40,110 nucleotides of DNA from Bacteroidales bacterium (GCA_035647615.1 DASRND010000015.1:1-40110), one strand, 5' to 3'. Counted from the first letter of the stretch, positions 8,699-18,477 are shown. Notes: generated by a model from the sequence alone, not told the origin. Program-made: numbers and translations.

Positions 8699-10501
8699 GT
8701 GGCTAAAGTAGATATAGATACAAAAACCCTTGATGGCAAACGGCTTTACTACAGTTTTTTGGCCGGAGCCCAACGCATTTTCGACAACCAGGGATACCTG
8801 AACAAAATCAATGTGTTTCCGGTGCGCGATGCCGATACCGGTACCAACCTGGCCTCGACCATGCGATCCATCGTGGACACTTTTATTCCTACCGATACTT
8901 TTTCGCATACCGTAACAGCACTGGCTGATGCCGCGCTTGTTGGAGCCCGTGGCAACTCAGGGATCATTTTCGCTCAGTTTCTTTATGGATTCAGCAGCAG
9001 CTTTAAAGATCAAGTAACGATCGACGTCACTGAGTTTTCGGACGCTGTGGCGCAAGGTGTCAAACATTCTTACGAAGCCATCTCTAATCCGGTGGAAGGA
9101 ACCATGATCACCGTACTGCGCGAATGGGCCGAAGACATTCAGATTTTAAAAGATAAAATTGACGATTTCAACCAGCTTATCATCCAGTCGTATGCGCGTG
9201 CCAAAGAATCGTTGGCAAATACACCAAATCTGCTCGAAGTGTTGGCCAAAGCCAATGTGGTAGATGCCGGCGGCAAAGGATTTGTGGTTTTCCTGGAAGG
9301 CATGATCGACTTTTTTAAACATGGCGAACTAAGACAAATCCTGGGAGCACGCAACGTCGTTAAAACGCAGCTCCTCGAAGATGCACACGACCCGGAGCAT
9401 GTCAACTTCCGGTATTGCACCGAAGCAATGATTATTGGCGAAAACATTCAGCGTGACAAGCTGCGCAGCAAAATCGAGCATTTTGGCGATTCACTCGTAA
9501 TAGCGGGTTCACCCTCCAAAATGCGCATCCACATCCATACCGACACACCCGACAAGCTCTTTACACGCCTGAGCCCATTTGGCAGCATCACCTTTCAGAA
9601 AGTAGACGATATGGTGATGCAGATGGATTTGTTTGACCATAGAAAACATAACATAGCTCTGGTAACCGATTCGACGTGCGACCTGCCACAAGAGTTTCTG
9701 GAGAAGCACCAGATAAGCATGGTGCCGCTGAGTGTCCATTTTGGCGATACCTATTATCTGGATCGCCTTACGCTGGCACCTGGACGTTTTTATAAAATGC
9801 TGGCCAAAACCAAAGTTTATCCCAGCACAGCGCAGCCAACCTTCAAGGAGTTCAGCAACAAATATAATTATCTGAGTACACATTACGACTCCATCGTGGG
9901 CATTCACATTAGTGAAGCGATGAGTGGCACCGCTTCCAACAGCCGAAAAGCTGCCAAGACCATCAGCAATTTTACTAAAAAGCCCATCACGGTCATCAAT
10001 TCAAAACGCCTAACTTCGGGATTGGGATTGATTGTAATGCGCGCCGCCGAAGCACTCGAAACAGGCACAACCCACGAAGAGCTTACCCAAAACATCGAAC
10101 GATGGATCACCGACAGTGTACTGCTCGTGACGGCAAAGACAATTAAATATATGGTGAAAAGCGGCCGCGTGGGTGCCATGAAAGGGTTTGTCGGAAAGCT
10201 GCTCAACATCAAGCCGGTGGTGATAGTGAACGACCAAGGCAAGACAGAAACCTATGGCAAGCCGCTCACCGAGAAATCAAGCATGAAAATGGCCATGGCG
10301 CTGGTAACCAAAAAAATCAACAAACGCAAGATTTGGGGTTACGCCATCTCACATGCCGAAAACGAACAAGCCGCCCAATGGTACGCCACACAGATGGAAG
10401 AACTTACCGGTATGAAACCACGCTTTATTGGCGAAGCCTCACCCGTATTAGGCACAAACGTTGGCCCCGGCGTAGTGGCACTTTCTTTTATTTATCAATA
10501 A
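8699..10501 (+). CDS. DAK2-DegV fusion: fatty-acid kinase (FakA-like) joined to fatty-acid-binding DegV (FakB-like)
   Basis: A 600-residue protein starting at a GTG codon. Residues about 10-205 are a DAK2/DhaL kinase domain with DADTGTN (44-50) at the metal/ATP site and GARGNSG (82-88). Residues about 215-315 match the FakA middle domain and keep its putative zinc ligands (Cys240 in YCTE; His278 and His280 in HIHTD). Residues about 318-600 are a DegV domain: VTDSTCDLP, STAQPT, VKSGRVG, TNVGPG. In Firmicutes FakA phosphorylates a fatty acid held by a separate FakB; here both are in one chain. Two differences stand out: the usual DGDTGTN is DADTGTN, and the usual His before the GPG of DegV is Asn587. 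It is monocistronic and ends 15 bases from a convergent gene. Confidence 0.9.
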   Translation: MAKVDIDTKTLDGKRLYYSFLAGAQRIFDNQGYLNKINVFPVRDADTGTNLASTMRSIVDTFIPTDTFSHTVTALADAALVGARGNSGIIFAQFLYGFSSSFKDQVTIDVTEFSDAVAQGVKHSYEAISNPVEGTMITVLREWAEDIQILKDKIDDFNQLIIQSYARAKESLANTPNLLEVLAKANVVDAGGKGFVVFLEGMIDFFKHGELRQILGARNVVKTQLLEDAHDPEHVNFRYCTEAMIIGENIQRDKLRSKIEHFGDSLVIAGSPSKMRIHIHTDTPDKLFTRLSPFGSITFQKVDDMVMQMDLFDHRKHNIALVTDSTCDLPQEFLEKHQISMVPLSVHFGDTYYLDRLTLAPGRFYKMLAKTKVYPSTAQPTFKEFSNKYNYLSTHYDSIVGIHISEAMSGTASNSRKAAKTISNFTKKPITVINSKRLTSGLGLIVMRAAEALETGTTHEELTQNIERWITDSVLLVTAKTIKYMVKSGRVGAMKGFVGKLLNIKPVVIVNDQGKTETYGKPLTEKSSMKMAMALVTKKINKRKIWGYAISHAENEQAAQWYATQMEELTGMKPRFIGEASPVLGTNVGPGVVALSFIYQ

Positions 10502-10516
10502 AATTTATTGAAACGA

Positions 10517-11761
10517 TTATTCGAAACGCAACGACTCGATCGGATCGAGACGTGCTGCTTTGATGGCAGGCAAAATTCCCGATACCAGTGCTACGATGAG
10601 ACACAATAATACACCGATGCCTATCCACATCCACGGAATCAAAAAGCTGGTGTCGGTAAAAAAGGTCACAATGTTTCCGGCCAGTACCCCCAGAATTATT
10701 CCACAAATGCCGCCAAGCTGTCCGATGATAATGGCTTCTGCCAGAAACTGATTGCGGATGGTAAGCCGGGTAGCTCCCAGCGATTTGCGGATACCAATCT
10801 CGCGCGTCCGCTCACTCACCGATACGAGCATGATATTCATCAGCCCGATGGCTGCACCGAATAAAGTAATGAAACCTATTATCAGTGCGGCAAGCTTAAT
10901 GCTTTTGGTGTTTTCGGCAAGCATCTCCAGCAGCTGATCACTTTTGGAAATATCGAAATCATTTTCATCGCCTATCTTGTTTTGGCGGATGACCCTAAAC
11001 ACTCCGATAGCTTCGCCGACAGCAGCATCCACATTTTGCGACGACTGGGGCAGCACGTTGATGGTAAAAGACATATTAGGTCGCGAAAAATATTGCCGCA
11101 CATTGGTAATGGGTAGCAACACCTGCCGGTCGGGCGAAAAGCCCATGCCGGTACCTTTTTCTTTTACCACGCCTATCACCTTATATTTCCCGGGACCGAT
11201 GGATATTATCTTATCCTGTGGATCCTCGTTCCTTTTGAACAATGTTTTTGCTATCTCAGCTCCGATAACCGCTACATGTGAGCCATAAAAAGCTTCGTGT
11301 TCGCTGAAGTTTCGCCCGCTTTGCAGCTCTGTGGATGATGTAAGCATGAAGTTTTCGTCCGTACCGATAATCTCGATGTTGGGGTTGGTTTTTTCGGTGT
11401 TGTATTTTACCGTAGCAATAGAGCTGGCATTGGTTGAAACCGATACCAAAGCTGGGAAAGCATATTGGGATTTAAAATCCATTGCCTCTCTGAAGCTAAT
11501 CGGAGGGTAGACTTGCGATCGACGCGGGCCACGCCCTATCTGGACATTGCTTTGCCGGTTTTGGATGGTAAATGTGTTGCTGCCCATCGACATCAGGTTT
11601 TCTACCAGGCTTTTTTCTAGTGCATCGATGGCGGTGGAAATGCCCACCAATGCCATAATACCAAAGGCGATGATGAGCACTGTAAGAACAGTGCGCAGTT
11701 TGCTACCCTTGATGGCATTAAACGAAATCCGGACGTTTTCGATGAGCACCTGTTTGGCCAT
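10517..11761 (-). CDS. ABC transporter permease, MacB/FtsX type
   Basis: A 414-residue protein with the MacB-type layout: an N-terminal membrane segment (about residues 21-43) after KLRTVLT, a large periplasmic domain (about 45-285, MacB_PCD-like, with IEIIGTDENFM), and a C-terminal FtsX domain with three membrane segments (about 290-315, 335-360, 375-405). The coupling motif RTREIGIRKSLGATRLTIRN lies between the first two of these, as expected. Family members move substrates such as lipoproteins, peptides or macrolides by mechanotransmission with an ATPase and often a membrane-fusion protein. Neither partner lies next to it in this window, so they would have to be encoded elsewhere. It follows the LpxL-like gene on the same strand. 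Confidence 0.9.
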   Translation of the reverse strand: MAKQVLIENVRISFNAIKGSKLRTVLTVLIIAFGIMALVGISTAIDALEKSLVENLMSMGSNTFTIQNRQSNVQIGRGPRRSQVYPPISFREAMDFKSQYAFPALVSVSTNASSIATVKYNTEKTNPNIEIIGTDENFMLTSSTELQSGRNFSEHEAFYGSHVAVIGAEIAKTLFKRNEDPQDKIISIGPGKYKVIGVVKEKGTGMGFSPDRQVLLPITNVRQYFSRPNMSFTINVLPQSSQNVDAAVGEAIGVFRVIRQNKIGDENDFDISKSDQLLEMLAENTKSIKLAALIIGFITLFGAAIGLMNIMLVSVSERTREIGIRKSLGATRLTIRNQFLAEAIIIGQLGGICGIILGVLAGNIVTFFTDTSFLIPWMWIGIGVLLCLIVALVSGILPAIKAARLDPIESLRFE

Positions 11762-11857
11762 GATTGCAGATATTTATTATAAAATTTACGGCAACGAAAC
11801 TAATCTTTTCCGGGAAATTGGTTTTTGGGTTGGAATTAAAAATTCATTAGCAATCCT

Positions 11858-11894
11858 CGCCGACTACAGACTGCCTTCTGAAGACTGCGACCTG
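11858..11894 (-). repeat. Degenerate GGCAGTCTTCA-type intergenic element, copy 2
   Basis: The plus strand reads CGACTACAGACTGCCTTCTG followed by AAGACTGCGACCTG. On the sense strand of the acyltransferase gene, which ends at 11928, this contains CGCAGTCTTCA at 11879-11889, ten of eleven bases identical to copies 1 and 3. It is shorter than copy 1 and lies about 35 bases beyond the stop codon. Confidence 0.6.
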
Positions 11895-11927
11895 CTCAAT
11901 GCCGCCTTTCTTCTCATCTCTCCCAAC

Positions 11928-12833
11928 TCACCGCTCATTTCTTATCACTGCCTCGCCCTCCCCTTCCGAATGTTTCCACCGCCGGTGCGACCAAAGCCAA
12001 AATTCCGGTTGCTGACGTATTTCGCTTTCGATAGCTTCTACGTATTTTCGGGCAATTTCCTCTTCTGTCATAATGCCCGGATCGCTCACCAGCGTGGTGA
12101 ACTTTAACCGATAATATCCGCGGCGCTGCTTGCCGATGTGCAAAAAAACGACAGGCTGTCCGAGACGGCGTGCGGTTCTGGCCGGCCCCTGAAAAAAGGG
12201 TGTTTCCAGACCCATAAAATTTGTCCAAAACGGATAATCGCGCGGTGGCGACTGATCCACCAAAAAATAGGTGAGGTTGAGAATGCCTGCCTTATGGTCG
12301 TGCAACATACGACGATAAATATTACTCATCGGAACCACCTGATCAGCATCGAAGAAACGGGTTCGCAGCTTGTGCATCAGCCTGTCGAAATTGACATCAG
12401 ACAAGGGTTTGTAAATGGCTATAAAACGATGCTTTATTTTCGGCTGAATATTGACTGTCCACTCCCAGTTGCCATAATGCGCCGACACCAGCACTATGCT
12501 TTGGTTTTTTTTATAAAAATCATCGAGGATTTCCGGGTTCTCATACACAAACCGCTTGTCAAGATTTTTTTTGCTCAAATGCAGAATTTTGGCCGACTCG
12601 ATGAATTGATCACAGAAATGGTGATAAAACTTCCGGGCAATATCTTTTATTTCCTTGTCAGAAATATCAGGGAAAACGATGCGTAAATTTTGAAAGACGA
12701 CCTTTTTGCGGTATCCGCTGAGATAATAAATAATCAGGAAAAGCAGATCGGAAAGAATATAAAGCAGGCGAAGAGGAAGCAGCATAAGGAGCCACAAAAA
12801 CGCATAAACCAGCCAAAAACCAATCTTACTCAT
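11928..12833 (-). CDS. Lipid A biosynthesis-type acyltransferase (LpxL/HtrB family)
   Basis: A 301-residue inner-membrane acyltransferase. A hydrophobic N-terminal anchor (about residues 6-38) is followed by the HX4E catalytic motif at His119-Glu124 (AHYGNWEW). A second conserved block, SPPRDYPFWTNFMGLETPFF, fits the family's substrate region. The C-terminus has the usual PEFWLWSHRRWK. Family enzymes transfer an acyl chain to the lipid A precursor on the cytoplasmic face of the inner membrane. Bacteroidota lipid A is typically penta-acylated, so one late acyltransferase is reasonable. The gene lies 18 bases downstream of upp on the same strand and probably shares its transcript. Confidence 0.93.
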   Translation of the reverse strand: MSKIGFWLVYAFLWLLMLLPLRLLYILSDLLFLIIYYLSGYRKKVVFQNLRIVFPDISDKEIKDIARKFYHHFCDQFIESAKILHLSKKNLDKRFVYENPEILDDFYKKNQSIVLVSAHYGNWEWTVNIQPKIKHRFIAIYKPLSDVNFDRLMHKLRTRFFDADQVVPMSNIYRRMLHDHKAGILNLTYFLVDQSPPRDYPFWTNFMGLETPFFQGPARTARRLGQPVVFLHIGKQRRGYYRLKFTTLVSDPGIMTEEEIARKYVEAIESEIRQQPEFWLWSHRRWKHSEGEGEAVIRNER

Positions 12834-12851
12834 GAAAACGCTTAAAATAAA

Positions 12852-13502
12852 TTACAGTTTCTTGCCATACGCCAGATCCCCGGCATCGCCGAGACCGGGC
12901 ACAATGTAGGCTTGCGCTGTCAGCTCGTCGTCGATGGCACCCACCCACATCGTAACTTCAGTACTCGAAAAGTTGCGTTTGATATAGTTTACGCCTTCTA
13001 CGCTGGCAACTATGGATACCATGTGGATGTGCAGCGGTTTCATGTCGCCAATCAGCTCGCGGCATGCCAGGCCCATCGACAAACCGGTGGCAAGCATCGG
13101 ATCGATAAGTATCAGCGTGCGCCCTTCCAGATCGGGCTTCGAGACATATTCTATCTGAATTTCAAAACTACCGTCTTTGTGATGCTTGCGGTAAGACGAT
13201 ATAAAAGCATTCTCTGACTTGTCGAAGAAATTAAGTAAACCCTGATGAAAAGGCAACCCTGCCCGTAAAATGGTAGCCAAAACGGGATATGTCTTCAGCG
13301 CCGAAACCTCAGCACTTCCCAGTGGCGTTATCACCTCTTTGGTCTCGTACTCCAACCGCTTACTGATCTCGTAGGCAAAAATTTCGCCCACGCGTTCCAT
13401 ATTTTTACGAAACTGCATGCTGTGATTTTGTACCTCAGTGTCGCGCAGCTCGGCGATAAACTGATTCAAAATCGAATTTTCTTTGCCCAGATTTATGACC
13501 AT
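12852..13502 (-). CDS. upp: Uracil phosphoribosyltransferase
   Basis: A 216-residue enzyme making UMP from uracil and PRPP (pyrimidine salvage). The PRPP loop is LILIDPMLATG (residues 130-140), and the C-terminus YIVPGLGDAGDLAYGKKL is the uracil-binding block typical of UPRT. The start at 13502 (MVINLGKEN) is chosen over an upstream ATG at 13622 for two reasons: the family length is about 208-216, and a -7 promoter box lies between the two at 13523-13530. The extra 40 residues would also be Cys/Asn/Arg-rich and unlike the family. Confidence 0.95.
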   Translation of the reverse strand: MVINLGKENSILNQFIAELRDTEVQNHSMQFRKNMERVGEIFAYEISKRLEYETKEVITPLGSAEVSALKTYPVLATILRAGLPFHQGLLNFFDKSENAFISSYRKHHKDGSFEIQIEYVSKPDLEGRTLILIDPMLATGLSMGLACRELIGDMKPLHIHMVSIVASVEGVNYIKRNFSSTEVTMWVGAIDDELTAQAYIVPGLGDAGDLAYGKKL

Positions 13503-14006
13503 ATTTTTTTGTTTTTCACCGGCAAATGTAGAATAACTAAATTGATGTAGCAGGCAATGTTCATTAAAACATGTTAAGAATGAATTTCGACTACGCTGGT
13601 TTCGGTTACCTTCAACCATCAACTACTTCGGTTGAGTGATCCGAAACTAATGCATGGCAAAAAATAGTTGAATTGATAATTTAAGATTTAAAAACCAGCA
13701 ATTTCGGATATTGGATCCCACCGAAACACTTTCATACACAAAACATTGGGGTTCATACATGAAATAATAAACTACATACAATAAAACGAATACTTCGTTT
13801 TATTTCCACCGGAATGTCATACTTTTAGAGACTTTTTTGCCGGTAGTATCCAATGAGGAAAAAGGTTAAACCATCAGTCGAAAAAGCAGCAATCGATCAA
13901 TAACAAAAAAATTGTATGCCTATGGAAAATTAAACAACAGCGGTAACTTCTCTTTCATCTTCGGTTAAAAAAAATCACATTTACAAACATTAAAAAAAGA
14001 AGTATT
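13503..14006. other. 504-base intergenic region with a perfect 11-bp hairpin and TTTCGG/CCGAAA inverted motifs
   Basis: Divergent spacer between upp and the giant T9SS protein. It holds the upp -7 box (13523-13530). Four alternating half-sites follow: TTTCGG at 13601, CCGAAA at 13642, TTTCGG at 13703 and CCGAAA at 13721. A perfect hairpin with 11-bp arms (AATAAAACGAA / TTCGTTTTATT) and a 3-base loop spans 13780-13804. No open reading frame looks genuine. A purine-rich stretch (AAAAAAAGAAG) just before the ATG at 14007 may help initiation. Confidence 0.55.
13523..13530 (-). promoter_or_regulatory. Bacteroidota -7 promoter box (TACATTTG) for upp
   Basis: The minus strand reads TACATTTG, matching TAnnTTTG, 20 bases upstream of the chosen upp ATG. 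The predicted leader is about 14 bases. The -33 element is not clear. Confidence 0.5.
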
Positions 14007-17000
14007 ATGAGAACACTCAATTACATATTAATTTTTTTGGCTTTCTTTTTTGTAACCTATCAGGCAAATGGCCAGGTTGGCCCAAGTGCTTCTGACTGTA
14101 AAGGATGCCAGGTCCGTTCCGAGAGCGAATTGCAGGCTCTGCGTGATGCCTACGAACCTCATATTGAGCGTAGCAATTTAAAAATGCCCAAGAGCTTTAA
14201 AAATCCCGATGTGATTAATGGTGCTAAATCCGAGCTAAGTAATAAAGGTACTGAGTTCTGGCTGGCTTTTAATTCAAACCACACCAATTTAAATGCGGGT
14301 CTTTATCTGGATATTACCAGCGATATCAGCACAAGTGGAATGGTTAGTGTTGCGGGAATCGGTTTTTCGCAAAGTTATACTGTAACGGCCAATTCCATTA
14401 CTCGTATCACTGTGCCAGTTGGTGCGATTGTTAAAGCATCTCAAACTTTGCAATCACTGGGCATCCATGTAACAGCCAACGATCCGGTAACCGTTTACGG
14501 TACCAACCAGATTGCTTTTACCACAGATGCCTTTTTGGGTCTGCCTGTAAGTATTCTCGGTACCCAGCACCTTGCAATAGCCTATACGGCTGGTAGTGAC
14601 TTATCTGCCGCATCCCAAATTACTATCGTAAGTCCTTATGATAACAATGTAATTACTATCACCCCTTCAAAAGCTACCCTCGGGGGAAATGCAGCAGGCG
14701 TACCTTTCAATGTAAGTATGAATACAGGACAAACTTATGCGGTAAGGGGTCAAGCCGACCTTACCGGCTCTGTAATCGAATCTACCTTGCCCATTTCCGT
14801 ATTCAGCGGTGCCGGATGTATTAATATTCCGGTAGGCTTTGGCTATTGCGACCACATAGTGCAGCAAGTTCCCTCCTTGTCAACCTGGGGCGAAACATTT
14901 GTGACCCGCCCGCTGCAAGGCAGAAACAACGGCGATACCTGGCGTTTTCTGGCTTCACAGGATAACACCGACCTGCTAATTAACGGTACAAGTGTAGCTA
15001 CGCTCAACTTTGGTGATTTCTACGAAACCATGCTCACCGTAGCATCCTACGTCGAAGCAAGCAATCCAATCCTTGCCGTTCAGTATTCGAATGGTAATAC
15101 CTGGGATGGCAACTCGTATCTCGGCGACCCCTTTATGATGATCATCCCTCCCTATCAGCAATTTTTGGAAGGCTATACCTTTTCTACCCCTGCCGCCGGC
15201 TTTATTAATAATTACTTTACTTCAACGGTCGAGAATGATGGCGTTGCCGGTATGATGCTCAATGGAGCCCCGCTGAATGCAGCCTCCTATAGCGGAATTC
15301 CCACAACCCTGTTTTCTGCAGGTGCCTTTCCTATTGGTATTAATGTTACCAATAATTTAAGCAATGCCAATAGCTATGCCTCCGGCCTTTATGTATATGG
15401 ATTTAATGCCGATGATTCCTACGGCTATCCCGGTGGTTTGTCGCTGTTAAAAATCAACGAGGGAAGTGGCCCTGAAATAGAACTTAATTCTGCTACCCTC
15501 GATCTATTTTGCGTTTCAAATTCCACAACAGTCGATTTGAATATCGAGGCTCTGATCATAGATGAAGAGGCTCCGTTTGTAACGGAGGCCAAGCTCTTTT
15601 GGCGGGTTGTAGGTGACACTGACTACATCGAGGCAGATTTGACCGAAAGTACCGGTAATCTTTGGAGCACAACGCTAATTGCTGATGTCACCGAGTTTCC
15701 CGGAATAGAATTTTATCTCTGGGCTACCGACGGTCAAATTAATGCAACCAGCCCGCTTACCAATCCTATCAACAGCCCTTACAGCATTGGTATCGATAAC
15801 GAGCCCCCTCAAATTGTACACACTCCTATTGTCCAATCTCCTGTAGGTGTTGATATTCTTGTGGCTGCTGCGGCTATAGATATTACAAATAATGTGGCGA
15901 CAGTAGATTTGTATTACCGGGTGTTGGGTGGTACGCCATTTTACACAATCATTAACATGGCCAATGTAGGTGATGATGATTACGAAGCCACTATTCCAGG
16001 TGCTGAAATGACGGTGCAGGGTATCGAATATTATATAAAAGCTACCGACGACCATGGTGTTAGCTGCACGTATGGAAGTGCCGACATGCCTATGCTGATC
16101 ACTGAAGGTTCGGTCGCGAACCCTAAGATTAGCGTCAATCCGCTATCCCTGAGCGAGAGTCTGTATCCCGGCGAAACCTCCACCCAGACGCTGACGATTT
16201 CCAACAATGGAAACAGCGACCTCACTGTGGATTTGGCAGATTTAGAAACTTCCAAGCGGATGAAGATAAAATCGGTAAAGCCAAAATCAGGTAGCGGCGA
16301 CAATTCCGGCGACTTCCTGAATTACCTCAACCGGCGGATAGCTGAAAGCGCAAAATCCGGTAAGCTGATCGATTGGCTTACAGAAGCTCCCCTGGCTGGT
16401 GTAATTGCTCCTGGCCAAAGCCTCGAAATTGAAGTCACTTTCGATGCTACCGCGCTTACTGCCGATATCTACAGCGCACAAATCCTGATCAACGGCAACG
16501 ATCCGGCAACTCCGCAAGTAGTTGTTCCGGTAACACTTCAGGTAAAGCCGGCCAACTGCACCTTCATTATTACAGATGACAACGAAAACAATGCCCTGGC
16601 CGGCGTACCCGACTACGATATGGATGTGTATTTGTTTAAATACGATTATCGTGCGCCCATCGAATTCAATATTTTCGTACCGGATCAGGCCATTGAAATG
16701 GCACAGCTTAATTTGTATGCCTGGGATGTGGATGAATATCAGGGAGAGATCGACGAAGTATATGTAAATGGGACATTGGTCGGCACCCTTACCGGCGCCG
16801 ATGATGAATGGAGCACAACTGTATTTAATCTCGATCCGTCGTTAATCAACACCGGCAAAAACCTTATTCAGATATTTATCGATGTTAATACTAATGGCAA
16901 CTGGGCTGTGAATGTCGACTGGGGTCAATTGATCATCTGCAACATGGATGGCAGCGCCTACATACGCTATGCTGAACTCGACAATACCGTCTATCCGCAA

Positions 17001-18422
17001 GGAGCCAACGTACAGCTTACTGTGGAAGTAGATACCGATCTTGAAACGCAGAACGTCATCATCGAAACCAACCTGCTCGACGAAAACAACATCAATGTGG
17101 CCGGAACTTCTAATACGCGCACTATTTCATTAGTACAAGACGAGCCACTTACTGTTACGCTCGCCATTCCGGCCAATGCTACTTTAGGTGCTAATTACCA
17201 TGCGCAGGTTATCGTTTACGACGCTGCTACCTACGTGCAGCAAGACCTGGCTTTGGTACCATTCATTATCTGGGACGAACAGGGCTTTCTTAACTGTCTC
17301 GATCCGGGATGGCAGCTTATTTCCTCACCTTATTATGCTTCAGACCCCGATCTGGATGTACTTATGGCGGATGTAAATGCCAGTGGAGCGCTGGTGATTA
17401 TGCTCAACAAATACGGCATCTACTGGCCTGTCAGCAATATCAATATGCTGGGCGACTGGGACAACAATCTCGGCTATAAAATCAAGATGGCCCTGGCTGG
17501 TTGTATCAATTGGGATGGCGACGAGGTGATGGATAAAACAGTGAATTTCACTTCCGGCATCGACTATCTGCCCGTGCTCTCCACAGCACCAGTAGCAGCT
17601 GCTGATATTTTTGATCAGATCGAAGGCGAGCTTGTTTATGCTTTCGATATCGTAAACGGATTGATTTACTGGCCAAATGGAGGCATATTTACCCTGCAGA
17701 TACTCGAACCGGGCAAGGCTTATCTTCTAAATATGATGTCGCCAGGTTCGATTACCTATCCTTTTGTAAAGCAGACTTCACAATCTCCCGTGATAGAGTT
17801 GCCAGCAATCGAAAATGCTCCTTACACTGTTATCAAAACCGGTGGCGCTCATTTTATTTCCGTCAGAAATGAAGCCCTAAGAAATTTCAACGGTGGAGAT
17901 ATCGTAGCTGCTTTTAATCAACAAGGCACCTGTGTGGGAATGGCACAATACAACAGCGACAAGCAACCTCTGGTACTGGCTGTGTATGCCGACGACTTTA
18001 CCACTGAAGCCATCGATGGCATGAGCGAAGGCGAACTGATGCAACTCGTGGTATATTCACCAACAACCCTGCAACAAAAAACGCTACAGCCGGTATGGAA
18101 CACAACATTATCGCATAGCGATCTCTTTGCGGAAAATGCTCTATCGGAAGTGGTCGACTTCAAAGAATCTGCGCTGGGTATAGATGGTGATGCCCTCGAC
18201 CAAATTCGCGTTTATCCCAATCCCTCCGCCGGCATTTTCAACATAACAGGCGTAAATGATGGGGTTCAGTTGGAGATATTGAATGCTGTCGGTCAGCAGG
18301 TACAGTTGCTCGAAGCTAACGGATCAGTGCAAATTGATCTCTCAGGAGCATCCAAAGGTATTTACTACCTACGGATGATTTCGCAACAAAGCACCCGTAT
18401 CCAAAAAATTGTGGTTAATTAA
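14007..18422 (+). CDS. Giant secreted T9SS cargo protein with IgGFc-binding-like N-terminal domain
   Basis: A 1471-residue protein. Residues 1-23 are a signal peptide ending YQANGQ. Residues about 70-460 resemble the IgGFc-binding-protein N-terminal region found in many Bacteroidota surface proteins (NKGTEFWLAFNSNHTN; repeated beta-strands; VFSGAGCINIP). Residues about 700-850 contain an ASPM/SPD-2/Hydin-like domain (ISVNPLSLSESLYPGETSTQ) interrupted by a basic insert rich in Lys and Ser (KRMKIKSVKPKSGSG). Residues about 1095-1250 match a recurrent Bacteroidota module built around GWQLISSPYY and GYKIKM. The last ~80 residues are a T9SS type A sorting domain (VYPNPSAGIFNITG, ending QKIVVN). 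It is probably a cell-surface adhesin or matrix protein; no catalytic residues are recognised. Single gene with a strong terminator. Confidence 0.9.
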   Translation: MRTLNYILIFLAFFFVTYQANGQVGPSASDCKGCQVRSESELQALRDAYEPHIERSNLKMPKSFKNPDVINGAKSELSNKGTEFWLAFNSNHTNLNAGLYLDITSDISTSGMVSVAGIGFSQSYTVTANSITRITVPVGAIVKASQTLQSLGIHVTANDPVTVYGTNQIAFTTDAFLGLPVSILGTQHLAIAYTAGSDLSAASQITIVSPYDNNVITITPSKATLGGNAAGVPFNVSMNTGQTYAVRGQADLTGSVIESTLPISVFSGAGCINIPVGFGYCDHIVQQVPSLSTWGETFVTRPLQGRNNGDTWRFLASQDNTDLLINGTSVATLNFGDFYETMLTVASYVEASNPILAVQYSNGNTWDGNSYLGDPFMMIIPPYQQFLEGYTFSTPAAGFINNYFTSTVENDGVAGMMLNGAPLNAASYSGIPTTLFSAGAFPIGINVTNNLSNANSYASGLYVYGFNADDSYGYPGGLSLLKINEGSGPEIELNSATLDLFCVSNSTTVDLNIEALIIDEEAPFVTEAKLFWRVVGDTDYIEADLTESTGNLWSTTLIADVTEFPGIEFYLWATDGQINATSPLTNPINSPYSIGIDNEPPQIVHTPIVQSPVGVDILVAAAAIDITNNVATVDLYYRVLGGTPFYTIINMANVGDDDYEATIPGAEMTVQGIEYYIKATDDHGVSCTYGSADMPMLITEGSVANPKISVNPLSLSESLYPGETSTQTLTISNNGNSDLTVDLADLETSKRMKIKSVKPKSGSGDNSGDFLNYLNRRIAESAKSGKLIDWLTEAPLAGVIAPGQSLEIEVTFDATALTADIYSAQILINGNDPATPQVVVPVTLQVKPANCTFIITDDNENNALAGVPDYDMDVYLFKYDYRAPIEFNIFVPDQAIEMAQLNLYAWDVDEYQGEIDEVYVNGTLVGTLTGADDEWSTTVFNLDPSLINTGKNLIQIFIDVNTNGNWAVNVDWGQLIICNMDGSAYIRYAELDNTVYPQGANVQLTVEVDTDLETQNVIIETNLLDENNINVAGTSNTRTISLVQDEPLTVTLAIPANATLGANYHAQVIVYDAATYVQQDLALVPFIIWDEQGFLNCLDPGWQLISSPYYASDPDLDVLMADVNASGALVIMLNKYGIYWPVSNINMLGDWDNNLGYKIKMALAGCINWDGDEVMDKTVNFTSGIDYLPVLSTAPVAAADIFDQIEGELVYAFDIVNGLIYWPNGGIFTLQILEPGKAYLLNMMSPGSITYPFVKQTSQSPVIELPAIENAPYTVIKTGGAHFISVRNEALRNFNGGDIVAAFNQQGTCVGMAQYNSDKQPLVLAVYADDFTTEAIDGMSEGELMQLVVYSPTTLQQKTLQPVWNTTLSHSDLFAENALSEVVDFKESALGIDGDALDQIRVYPNPSAGIFNITGVNDGVQLEILNAVGQQVQLLEANGSVQIDLSGASKGIYYLRMISQQSTRIQKIVVN

Positions 18423-18444
18423 CCACTGTCAATTCTTCCTTAAT

Positions 18445-18477
18445 AAAAAAGCACCTCCTGAGTGGGGTGCTTTTTTT
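18445..18477 (+). terminator. Rho-independent terminator, likely bidirectional
   Basis: The stem GCACCTC / GGGGTGC (18451-18470, one G-T wobble, 6-base loop) is flanked by six A on the left and seven T on the right. It lies 28 bases after the giant T9SS gene. The minus strand also gives a stem followed by T residues, so it may stop the convergent methyltransferase transcript too. Confidence 0.9.

Noticed and set aside
10502-10516. Terminator between the DAK2-DegV gene and the convergent permease
   Set aside because: Only 15 bases separate the stop codons and no hairpin with a T-tract is visible.
13503-13622. Forty-residue N-terminal extension of uracil phosphoribosyltransferase
   Set aside because: It contains the -7 box, has atypical composition, and exceeds the family length.
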